The position numbers and the translations under genes are program-made. Positions 25,341 through 33,179 of a stretch of DNA of 60,074 nucleotides are shown piece by piece; within the stretch, counting starts at the first letter, position 1; every line of letters begins with the position of its first letter. This DNA is from Alistipes senegalensis (GTDB lineage: Bacteria; Bacteroidota; Bacteroidia; Bacteroidales; Rikenellaceae), in the NCBI GenBank assembly GCA_023665825.1, contig JAMPDE010000001.1, forward strand, positions 578,724 through 638,797. Reading direction: 5' to 3'. Below the pieces are notes generated by a model. That model had not been told where the DNA came from and searched no databases. It saw nothing but the letters and a program-made list of their open reading frames with translations.

Positions 25341-26051
25341 TCACGGCTCGAACCGGTAGCCGATGCCTTTGACCGTGACGATGTGGCGTTCGCCGATTTT
25401 CTGCCGCAGTTTGCGGATGTGCACGTCGATGGTGCGGTCGCCCACGACCACTTCGGAACCCCAAACCCGCGAATAAATCTCCTCGCGCGGAATCAGTTTG
25501 CCGGGTGACGCGCACAGCAGTTCGAGCAGGGCGAACTCCTTGCGCGGCAGCGTAATGTCGCGCGAGCCGCAGCGCACCGTGTGGCTCGCTCCGTCGATTT
25601 CGATGCGGTCGTCCGGTGCGGTTGCGCCGGACGGTTCTTCCGCTGCGACGGGCGTGTCGAGCATTGCCGGCACCCGTTTCAGCAGCGCCTGCACGCGGCT
25701 GACGAGCAGTTTCATCTTGATGGGTTTCGTCAGGTAGTCGTCCGCCCCGACGCCGAATCCGTTGAGCTGCTGCTGTTCTTCGCCCAATGCCGAGAGAAAA
25801 ACCACCATCGTGTCGCACAGGGCAGGGTCCTGCCGGATGGCGCGGCAGGTCTGGATGCCGTCCATCACGGGCATCATCATGTCGAGCAGAATCAGGTGCG
25901 GGCGGCATTCGGCGGCCTTGCGCAGGGCTTCGGCGCCGTCGGCGGCCGTGAAGACCGCATAGCCCTCCTTCACCAGATTGTAGCGGACGAATTCGAGGAT
26001 GTCCGGTTCGTCGTCGACCAGCAGGATGCGGTATTTCGGGGCGGGTTTCAT
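25341..26051 (-). CDS. PhoB/OmpR-family response regulator
   Basis: A two-domain transcription factor of 236 residues. The receiver domain has the acidic pair DD13-14, the phosphoacceptor Asp57 in LLDMMMPVMDG and the conserved Lys in DDYLTKPIK. A linker rich in Pro, Ala and Glu (about 115-145) leads to a winged-helix domain with SRDITLPRKEFALLELL, VWGSEVVVGDRTIDVHIRKL and KGIGYRFEP. A histidine kinase is not adjacent; the nearest one is at 48760. The chosen ATG at 26051 gives the normal N-terminus. Confidence 0.92.
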   Translation of the reverse strand: MKPAPKYRILLVDDEPDILEFVRYNLVKEGYAVFTAADGAEALRKAAECRPHLILLDMMMPVMDGIQTCRAIRQDPALCDTMVVFLSALGEEQQQLNGFGVGADDYLTKPIKMKLLVSRVQALLKRVPAMLDTPVAAEEPSGATAPDDRIEIDGASHTVRCGSRDITLPRKEFALLELLCASPGKLIPREEIYSRVWGSEVVVGDRTIDVHIRKLRQKIGERHIVTVKGIGYRFEP

Positions 26052-26142
26052 CGGGCGTTTCCGTGTGTCGGATGTCGTTGTGCGAAGATAGCGAATTTTC
26101 GGCAAATTTCCGTCGAAACGCGATTTTTCAGCATAAAATCGC

Positions 26143-26150
26143 TATATTTG
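26143..26150 (+). promoter_or_regulatory. -7 box for the DUF349-pyrG transcript
   Basis: TATATTTG on the plus strand, 47 bases before the DUF349 ATG. The A/T-rich CGATTTTTC about 20 bases upstream could serve as the -33 region. Confidence 0.5.
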
Positions 26151-26197
26151 CCGAATGTACGTGCTTCCGGTGAACGGAAGCGGAAACCGACATCGAG

Positions 26198-28228
26198 ATG
26201 GCAACAGAAAAACCGACGCCCGCTGCTCCCGAAGAGCCGGTCAGCCCTGCGGCTGAAGCGGTGCAACCCTCCTCTCCCGCGACCGAACCGGTCGCCGAAC
26301 CCGCCCGAACGGCAGCCCCTGCCGCGACGGAAACGCCCGCAGCGCAAGCGACCGGCGAACCTGCGCAGGTGGATTTCGCCGACGAAGAAGCCGCGCTCGC
26401 CGCCCGGCAGGCCGGTCTGGAAATCGAAGGCGAAACGGACGAGGAGGCCGCCGAAGCGGAACTGGCGGAATCGGCGGACGGTGCGTCGGCTGAAGACGGA
26501 TTCGCGGGAAAAAGCAAGGACGAACTGCTCGACTTGTTCGCGCGGATGTTGGCCGAGCGGCCCGTGCAGTCGATCCGCCGCGACATCGAGGCGTTGAAAA
26601 TCGCGTTCTACCGCCTGCGCCGCGCCGAAGTCGAAGCAGCCCGCCGTGCGTTCGTCGAGGCCGGAGGGGCCGAAGAGGAGTTCGTGCCGACGGAAGACGG
26701 GGCCGAAGTGCGGCTGAAAGACCTTTTCAAGGAGTACCGCCAGCGTCGCGACGAATTCATCGCGGGGCTCGAAGCCGAACAGGAGGCCAACTACCGGACG
26801 AAATTGGGCATCATCGAGGAGCTGAAAGAGCTGGTGAATTCGGACGAAACGCTGAACCACACTTTCACCAAGTTCCGCGAACTGCAACAACGCTGGAAAG
26901 ATACGGGACTGGTGCCCGTGCAGCATGTCAAGGATGTGTGGGAGACCTACAACCTGCATGTCGAGAATTTCTACAATTTCATTAAGATAAACAAGGAGCT
27001 TCGGGACCTTGATTTGAAGAAGAACTACGAGCGGAAAGTGGCGCTGTGCGAGCAGGCCGAATCGCTCGTCGTCGAACCGTCGGTCATCGAGGCGGCGCGC
27101 AAGTTGCAGAAACTGCACGACGAGTGGCGCGAAACGGGGCCGGTGGCGAACGAATACAAGGAACAGCTGTGGGAGCGTTTCAAAGCCGCTTCGACCCGCA
27201 TCAACAAACTGCATCAGGAGCATTTCGAGGCGCTCAAAGCCGAGCAGCTGAAAAACCTCGACCTGAAAACGGAGCTGTGCGTCGCAGTCGAGGAGTTGTG
27301 CGCCTGCCCGTCGACCACCCGCAAGGAGTGGAACAAGGCGAGCGACCGGTTGTTGGAGATTCAGAAGACGTGGAAAACCATCGGTTTCGCTCCCAAGAAA
27401 GAGAACAACCGCATCTACGAACGCTTCCGTGCTGCCTGCGACCGCTTTTTCGAGGGGAAACGGGCGTTTTACGCCGAAGTCAAGGCCGAAATGGACCACA
27501 ATCTTCAATTGAAGAACGAGTTGTGCGAGGCGGCTGAATCGCTCTGCGAGAGCGAGGACTGGAAAGCGACGACCGACGAGCTGATTGCGTTGCAGGCCCG
27601 CTGGAAAGCGATCGGGGCCGTGTCGCACCGCCATTCGGATGCCGTGTGGAAGCGTTTCCGCGCCGCCTGCGACAAATTTTTCGAGCGCAAATCCGCCCAT
27701 TTCTCGGGCGTGGACAGCGAGCAGGAGGAGAACCTGCGCAAGAAACTCGCCCTGCTGGATGAAATGGAGGCGGCCGATGTCGCGTCGGGCGATTTCGAGG
27801 TCGTCCGCGACTTCCAGCGTCGTTGGAGCGAAATCGGCTTCGTCCCTATCAAGCAGAAAGACGCCGTGCAGAAACGCTACAAGGCGGTCGTCGACGCGCT
27901 GTTCGACACCCTGCGCGGGTCGGCGCGCGACCGCTCGATGAACCGTTTCCGCGACAAGGTCACGACCCTCAAAGCATCGGGCGACCGTCGCTTGCACTCG
28001 GAGCGCGAACGCCTTTATAATAAGGTGCGCCAGATGGAGCAGGAAATCGCCCTGCTGGAAAACAACATCGGATTTTTCGCCAAGTCGAAGAACGCCGATG
28101 CGCTGGTGGCCGACGTGCGCGCGAAAATCGACCGTATCCGTGCCGATATGGCCGCCGCGATCGAGAAGGTGAAGCTCATCGACCGCGAAGCGCAACAGGA
28201 ACCTGCTGAAACCAAAGAGAAGAAATAG
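26198..28228 (+). CDS. DUF349 repeat protein
   Basis: A 676-residue, very charged, largely alpha-helical cytoplasmic protein. The first 95 residues are low-complexity (Pro, Ala, Glu, Thr), then a helical segment leads into about five DUF349 repeats of 70 residues, each carrying a pattern like RWKDTGLVP, EWRETGPV, TWKTIGFAP, RWKAIGAVS and RWSEIGFVP followed by a Phe-rich helix (RFRAACDRFFEGK). The C-terminal 60 residues form a coiled coil ending in charged residues. The role of DUF349 proteins in Bacteroidetes is not known to me. pyrG follows after 12 bases. Confidence 0.85.
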   Translation: MATEKPTPAAPEEPVSPAAEAVQPSSPATEPVAEPARTAAPAATETPAAQATGEPAQVDFADEEAALAARQAGLEIEGETDEEAAEAELAESADGASAEDGFAGKSKDELLDLFARMLAERPVQSIRRDIEALKIAFYRLRRAEVEAARRAFVEAGGAEEEFVPTEDGAEVRLKDLFKEYRQRRDEFIAGLEAEQEANYRTKLGIIEELKELVNSDETLNHTFTKFRELQQRWKDTGLVPVQHVKDVWETYNLHVENFYNFIKINKELRDLDLKKNYERKVALCEQAESLVVEPSVIEAARKLQKLHDEWRETGPVANEYKEQLWERFKAASTRINKLHQEHFEALKAEQLKNLDLKTELCVAVEELCACPSTTRKEWNKASDRLLEIQKTWKTIGFAPKKENNRIYERFRAACDRFFEGKRAFYAEVKAEMDHNLQLKNELCEAAESLCESEDWKATTDELIALQARWKAIGAVSHRHSDAVWKRFRAACDKFFERKSAHFSGVDSEQEENLRKKLALLDEMEAADVASGDFEVVRDFQRRWSEIGFVPIKQKDAVQKRYKAVVDALFDTLRGSARDRSMNRFRDKVTTLKASGDRRLHSERERLYNKVRQMEQEIALLENNIGFFAKSKNADALVADVRAKIDRIRADMAAAIEKVKLIDREAQQEPAETKEKK

Positions 28229-28240
28229 AAACCGACATAT

Positions 28241-29857
28241 ATGAAATTAGGAAAACCCAAATACATTTTCGTGACGGGGGGTGTCGCCTCGTCGCTCGGC
28301 AAGGGCATCATTTCGGCGTCGATCGCGCGGCTGTTGCAGGCGCGCGGGTATTCGGTGACCATTCAGAAACTCGACCCCTACATCAACGTCGATCCCGGTA
28401 CGCTCAACCCCTACGAGCACGGCGAGTGCTACGTGACGGAGGACGGCGCCGAAACCGACCTCGACTTGGGCCACTACGAACGCTTCACGAACCAGCCCAC
28501 GTCGAAGGCCAACAACGTCACGACGGGCAAAATCTACAAGAGCGTCATCGAGAAGGAGCGCAAGGGCGAATATCTCGGCAAGACCGTGCAGGTCATTCCG
28601 CACATCACCGACGAAATCAAACGGCGCATCCAGTTGCTGGCCCAGCGCAAGGAATACGACATCATCATCACCGAAATCGGCGGCACGGTGGGCGACATCG
28701 AGTCGCTGCCGTTCATCGAGTCGGTGCGTCAGCTGCGCTACCAGTTAGGCTACCGCAATACGGCGTTGGTGCATCTGACGCTGATTCCCTACATGGCCGC
28801 TTCGGGCGAGCTGAAAACCAAACCGACCCAGCATTCGGTCAAAGCCCTGCTGGAAAACGGATTGCAGCCCGATATCCTCGTGCTGCGCACCGAACATCCG
28901 CTGACGATGAACCTGCGCCGCAAGGTGGCGCTGTTCTGCAACGTCGACGCCAACGCCGTGATGGAGTCCATCGACGTGCCGACCATCTACGAGGTGCCGC
29001 TCAAAATGCACGAACAGCATCTCGACGAGGTGGTGCTCGACAAATTGAATCTTCCCTCCGAGCAGGAGCCCGACATGGCCGCTTGGCGCGCGATTGTCGA
29101 GAAAATCAAGCATCCGTCGCGGAAAATCGAAATCGCGTTGGTCGGCAAGTACACCGAACTGCCCGATGCGTATAAGTCTATCAGCGAATCGTTCATCCAT
29201 GCCGGCGCGGTCAACGACTGCAAGGTCAAGCTGCGCTACGTCAACTCCGAGAAGCTAACCCCCGAAAACGTCGCCGACCAGCTCGGGTCGATGGCGGGCA
29301 TTCTGGTCGCGCCCGGATTCGGCAATCGCGGCATCGAGGGCAAAATCGTGGCTGTGCAGTACGCCCGCACGAACGACATTCCGTTCTTGGGCATCTGTCT
29401 CGGCATGCAGTGCGCCGTCATCGAGTTCGCGCGCAACGTGCTGGGGCTGGCCGATGCCAATTCGAGCGAAATGGAGCAGACGGCCCACCCGGTCATCGAC
29501 CTCATGGAAGAACAGAAGGGCGTCACGGCCAAAGGCGGCACGATGCGGCTGGGGGCCTATCCCTGCACTTTGCGCAAGGGGTCGAAAGTGGCTGCGGCCT
29601 ACGGCAAACTCAACATTTCGGAACGCCACCGCCACCGCTACGAGTTCAACAACGACTATCTCGCCCAGTTCGAGGCGGCCGGCATGCAGGCCGTCGGCGT
29701 CAATCCCGATACGGGGTTGGTCGAAGCGGTCGAGGTGCCGTCGCACCGGTGGTTCGTCGGCACGCAGTACCACCCCGAATACAAGAGCACCGTGCAGCGG
29801 CCGTCGCCGTTGTTCGTGGCGTTCGTTGCGGCGGCGCTCGATTACAAGGGCAAATGA
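28241..29857 (+). CDS. pyrG: CTP synthase
   Basis: Makes CTP from UTP, ATP and glutamine. The 538-residue protein starts [16 protein letters not shown] (P-loop of the synthetase domain), has [14 protein letters not shown] and GGTVGDIES, then a class I glutamine amidotransferase domain from about residue 290 with the catalytic Cys in FLGICLGMQ and the His/Glu pair in [10 protein letters not shown]. Length and order are standard. Its end is followed by the repeat cluster at 29896-30133. Confidence 0.98.
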   Translation: MKLGKPKYIFVTGGVASSLGKGIISASIARLLQARGYSVTIQKLDPYINVDPGTLNPYEHGECYVTEDGAETDLDLGHYERFTNQPTSKANNVTTGKIYKSVIEKERKGEYLGKTVQVIPHITDEIKRRIQLLAQRKEYDIIITEIGGTVGDIESLPFIESVRQLRYQLGYRNTALVHLTLIPYMAASGELKTKPTQHSVKALLENGLQPDILVLRTEHPLTMNLRRKVALFCNVDANAVMESIDVPTIYEVPLKMHEQHLDEVVLDKLNLPSEQEPDMAAWRAIVEKIKHPSRKIEIALVGKYTELPDAYKSISESFIHAGAVNDCKVKLRYVNSEKLTPENVADQLGSMAGILVAPGFGNRGIEGKIVAVQYARTNDIPFLGICLGMQCAVIEFARNVLGLADANSSEMEQTAHPVIDLMEEQKGVTAKGGTMRLGAYPCTLRKGSKVAAAYGKLNISERHRHRYEFNNDYLAQFEAAGMQAVGVNPDTGLVEAVEVPSHRWFVGTQYHPEYKSTVQRPSPLFVAFVAAALDYKGK

Positions 29858-29895
29858 CGTGCGTGAAAGAAAACGATAGCGCCATGACATTATTT

Positions 29896-29958
29896 TGAAT
29901 TTGGTCAGTGCGCTTCCCTCCGTCGGAAACCCCATGACCGTCCATAGCGCTAATAAAT
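29896..29958 (-). repeat. 60-base dispersed repeat, inverted copy next to the palindromic module
   Basis: Read on the minus strand it begins ATTTATTAGCGCTATGGACG and continues through GGGGTTTCCGACGG to GCGCACTGACC, close to the copy at 20010. It directly abuts copy 2 of the 175-base module. The same junction occurs at 20173/20174. Confidence 0.75.
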
Positions 29959-30133
29959 CCCCGCTCGGCAAAAAAGGCGTAAAGAAATCAAGACGTAAAA
30001 GCGTATAAAAACGGGGACGGTTTGCTTGCAAACCCGCGCAGTCGCCCGTTTTAGCTTTTACGGCGAAGATTTTAGCCTTTTTTGTCTGCGGGGGAGGTTT
30101 TTGGCACTTTTTGACGGAACAAAAAGTGCGATA
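29959..30133 (+). repeat. 175-base palindromic repeat module, copy 2
   Basis: Same start, end and length as copy 1 at 20174-20348. A central GGTTTGC-TT-GCAAACC hairpin lies at 30019-30034, and a perfect ten-base stem GCACTTTTTG/CAAAAAGTGC at 30104-30129. In copy 1 the second stem has GT in place of GC (GTACTTTTTG), which still pairs as a wobble in RNA. It ends 29 bases before the yidC ATG and so would lie in its leader if transcribed from upstream. Confidence 0.8.
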
Positions 30134-30162
30134 ATGACAAAGTTTTTAGAAAATTATAATAA

Positions 30163-32112
30163 ATGGATAAAAAATCGATTATAGGCATCATCGTCGTGGG
30201 ATTGCTCTTCGTGGGCTTCGTCTATCTTAACGGCAAGGAACAACAGAAATACCAAACGGAGCTGGCCGAATGGCAGGCTCGTCAGGATTCGCTGGCTGCG
30301 GCGCAGCGACCCGCCGGTTCGGTCGAATCGGCTGTGCAGGGCGATGCAACCGCTGCCGCGAAAGCTGCGTCGAACCTCGCGACGACTCCCCTCGCTCCCG
30401 AGCGTCCGGCCGAGTTGGTCGGCGTCGCATTGGCCGATGCCGCTACGGCCGAACCCGAAGAGTTCGCGGTCGAGAACGACGCGATGACGGTGCGTTTTTC
30501 GACGCGCGGCGGCCGGATCGTCGGCGTGACGCTTAAAAACTACACGAAGTACGCCCCCCGCGACGAACGCACCGAAGCGGTCGAGCTGTTCGACCCTGCG
30601 ACGGCTCGTTTCGGGCTGACGTTCCACGTGCGCAATGGCCTGAACAGCGTGCCCGTCAATACGATGGACTACACCTTTTCGGCTCCCTCCGTCACTGTGC
30701 TGGACGACGGTTCGCAGGCGGTGGAGATGCGTTTGGCCGTCGCCGACGGCGCGTCGTTGGTCTATCGCTACGTCATCCGCAACGGCGGGCAGCCCGCCGA
30801 CGATTATACGGTCGATTTCGACGTGCGGTTGGAGGGCATGGCTTCCGTGATGTCCAACCAGACCGCTATTGGCATCGACTGGTCGAACACCTCCTACCAG
30901 AACGAACGCGGCTTCAAGAACGAGAACATGTACACCACGCTCTCGTACCGCATCCCGGGCGAGCAGTCGATCGAGGATCTGGGTATGGGCGACGGCACGA
31001 AATCCGAAGAAATCGCCACGTCGGTGAACTGGGTGGCGTTCAAGCAGCAGTATTTCTCGTCGGTCTTCATTGCGCCGAAAAACGTCGCTTCGGCCAAACT
31101 TTCGTTCGAGACGGCGCAGCCCGGTTCGGGTTACATCAAGCACTATTCGGCCCGAATGACCGTGCCCTACGCACCGCAGACCGACGCCTATGATTTCGCG
31201 TTCTATTTCGGCCCCAACCAGTACTCCATCCTGCGCAAGGTGGCGGTCGACGGCGACGACGCGCTGCACCTCGAACGGCTCGTGCCGCTGGGGTGGGGCA
31301 TCTTCGGCTGGATCAACCGCTGGGTGGTCATTCCGGTATTCGATTTCCTGCGCAACTACATCGCCAGCTTCGGCGTCATCATTCTGCTGCTCGTCGTATT
31401 AGTAAAACTCGTGCTGTCGCCGATTACCTATAAGAGCTACGTCTCGATGGCCAAAATGCGCCTGCTCAAACCGCAGATGGACGAACTGGCCAAGAAATAC
31501 CCCAAGCAGGAGGATGCCATGAAACGCCAGCAGGCGACGCTCGAACTGCAACGCAAGGCCGGAATCAATCCGTTGAGCGGCTGCATCCCGATGTTGTTGC
31601 AGCTGCCGATTCTGGTCGCGCTGTTCCGCTTCTTCCCGTCGTCCATCGAGTTGCGCGGGCAGTCGCTCTGGTGGTCGGACGACTTGTCGGCCTACGACAG
31701 CGTGTTGAACCTGCCGTTCTCGATTCCGTTCTACGGCGACCACGTGTCGTTGTTCGCCCTGCTCATGGCGCTGTCGACCTTCGGGTACTCGTATTACAGC
31801 TATCAGCAGTCGGCCTCGTCGCAGCCCCAAATGGCCGGCATGAAGTTCATGATGCTCTATTTCATGCCGTTGATGATGCTCTGCTGGTTCAACGACTATG
31901 CGAGCGGTCTGTGCTTCTACTATCTGTTGTTCAACCTCTTTACCATCGCCCAGACGCTGATTATCCGGCGGTTCGTGAGCGACGACAAGATTCAGGCGAT
32001 CATGGCGGCCAATGCGGCGAAGAAATCGAACGGTAAGAAATCGAAGTTCCAGCAGCGTTACGAGGAGCTGCTCCGCCAGCAAGAGGCCCAGCAGCGCGCA
32101 CGGCGCAAATAA
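30163..32112 (+). CDS. yidC: Membrane protein insertase YidC
   Basis: Inserts and folds inner-membrane proteins, alone or with SecYEG. The 649-residue protein has the Gram-negative layout: an N-terminal membrane anchor (IIGIIVVGLLFVGFVYLNG), a large periplasmic beta domain (about residues 90-370), and five C-terminal transmembrane segments with the conserved LSPITYKSYVSMAKMRLLKPQM and GCIPMLLQLPILVALFRFFP. The C-terminal tail is basic (KKSNGKKSKFQQRYEELLRQ), as expected for ribosome contact. No clear promoter is seen; the repeat module fills the upstream region. Confidence 0.97.
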   Translation: MDKKSIIGIIVVGLLFVGFVYLNGKEQQKYQTELAEWQARQDSLAAAQRPAGSVESAVQGDATAAAKAASNLATTPLAPERPAELVGVALADAATAEPEEFAVENDAMTVRFSTRGGRIVGVTLKNYTKYAPRDERTEAVELFDPATARFGLTFHVRNGLNSVPVNTMDYTFSAPSVTVLDDGSQAVEMRLAVADGASLVYRYVIRNGGQPADDYTVDFDVRLEGMASVMSNQTAIGIDWSNTSYQNERGFKNENMYTTLSYRIPGEQSIEDLGMGDGTKSEEIATSVNWVAFKQQYFSSVFIAPKNVASAKLSFETAQPGSGYIKHYSARMTVPYAPQTDAYDFAFYFGPNQYSILRKVAVDGDDALHLERLVPLGWGIFGWINRWVVIPVFDFLRNYIASFGVIILLLVVLVKLVLSPITYKSYVSMAKMRLLKPQMDELAKKYPKQEDAMKRQQATLELQRKAGINPLSGCIPMLLQLPILVALFRFFPSSIELRGQSLWWSDDLSAYDSVLNLPFSIPFYGDHVSLFALLMALSTFGYSYYSYQQSASSQPQMAGMKFMMLYFMPLMMLCWFNDYASGLCFYYLLFNLFTIAQTLIIRRFVSDDKIQAIMAANAAKKSNGKKSKFQQRYEELLRQQEAQQRARRK

Positions 32113-32140
32113 GCGCAGTGAAAGCGTAATAACGGTAACG

Positions 32141-32176
32141 AAAAAACTCCGCACTATCGCAGTGCGGAGTTTTTCG
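32141..32176. terminator. Bidirectional terminator between yidC and the HMA gene
   Basis: ACTCCGCACT (32146-32155) and AGTGCGGAGT (32161-32170) form a perfect ten-base stem, preceded by A6 and followed by T5, so it can stop transcripts from both sides. Confidence 0.9.
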
Positions 32177-32199
32177 TTTGCATGTCTTCCGGCGGCGGA

Positions 32200-32523
32200 T
32201 TATTTTTGTTCCGTCGCGGGTTTCGGCTCTTTCGGTTCGGCTTTGACTTTCAGCGTCGCGAAGCCCTTGACGATGTTTTCGTCCGAGTTCTTCGTCGCGT
32301 CGTAAACTACGGTCACCTCTTTCGTCGGCACGTCGATCTGCACGTCCTTGATGCCTTTGCCGAGCGACGGGACGTTGCCCATGATTTTCTTCGCACAGTG
32401 CTCGCAGTGGATGTCCGTCGCGAATACCGTCGTTTTGGTCGTTTGCTTCGTGTCGGGCTTCGCGGCCAGACATACGCCTGCGCTCATCAGCGCAGCCATG
32501 CAGCATACAATGATTTTTTTCAT
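32200..32523 (-). CDS. Exported heavy-metal-associated (HMA) domain protein
   Basis: A 107-residue protein with a signal peptide (MKKIIVCCMAALMSAGVCLA) and one HMA ferredoxin-like domain. The metal-binding CxxC is HCEHCAKKIMGNVP at about 39-52, the usual GMTC being replaced by DIHC. The domain continues through VQIDVPTKEVTVVYD. A Lys/Pro/Glu-rich tail ends the protein. It is the last gene of the metal locus and probably carries a soft metal such as copper in the periplasm (inference). Confidence 0.88.
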   Translation of the reverse strand: MKKIIVCCMAALMSAGVCLAAKPDTKQTTKTTVFATDIHCEHCAKKIMGNVPSLGKGIKDVQIDVPTKEVTVVYDATKNSDENIVKGFATLKVKAEPKEPKPATEQK

Positions 32524-32567
32524 GACTTTGTGTTCTTAGTGGTTTTGTTCTTGGTTTTCAATTTCTG

Positions 32568-33146
32568 TTACAGCAGTCTTCCGTCGTCGTTCCACGTGCC
32601 GTAGAGCTCGCCGCGTCGGGTGTACTCCACGAACTTGGCCAGCCGGCTCCGAAAAAGGGCGGGGTGCTTCCGCTTGATTTGAATCGTGTCGATGCGCACC
32701 CGCTTGTAGAGCTCCGGCAGCCGTTGGTAGTTCGCCCATACGGCTGGGTCTGCTTGCAGGGCTTCCCGAACGTCCGGTTCGACGACGAATCCCGCTTCCG
32801 TCATGTCCGGCAGCGCGGCTCGGCCCGCATCGGTCATCAGCCCCATCCGTTCCAGCCTGCGGCAGCGTTCCTTGTTCAGTTCCGACCATGCGCTGCGGGG
32901 CTTGCGCGGCGTGAACCGTTGCACGCTTCGGCCGTCCGGCAGCGTCTTGACCGTGCTGTCGATCCAGCCGAAGCACAACGCCTCCTCCACCGCATCGAGA
33001 TAGCGCAGCGGGTCGCCCTCGCTCCACCGGCCCCGCTTGGCCACGACCCAGCATTCGCGTTCCGTCGCGTGATGCTCCGCGAGCCACGCCCGGAACTGTG
33101 CCCTCGTCGTCGCTTCCAGCAGGTTGTTCATTTCCGATTCATTCAT
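32568..33146 (-). CDS. YdeI/OmpD-associated family protein
   Basis: A 192-residue cytoplasmic protein matching the YdeI family by the strings FRAWLAEHHATERECWVV, EALCFGWIDSTVK, QRFTPRKPRSAWSELNK and RLERMGLMTDAG, and a C-terminal RIDTIQIKRKHPALFRSRLAKF. Members are annotated as bacteriocin-protection or OmpD-associated, but the biochemical role is unclear. I used the ATG at 33146 instead of a GTG at 33176. Its place inside a metal operon is unexplained. Confidence 0.8.
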   Translation of the reverse strand: MNESEMNNLLEATTRAQFRAWLAEHHATERECWVVAKRGRWSEGDPLRYLDAVEEALCFGWIDSTVKTLPDGRSVQRFTPRKPRSAWSELNKERCRRLERMGLMTDAGRAALPDMTEAGFVVEPDVREALQADPAVWANYQRLPELYKRVRIDTIQIKRKHPALFRSRLAKFVEYTRRGELYGTWNDDGRLL

Positions 33147-33179
33147 AGCGCAGCCGACGGTCGGAACCGTTGTCACGCA

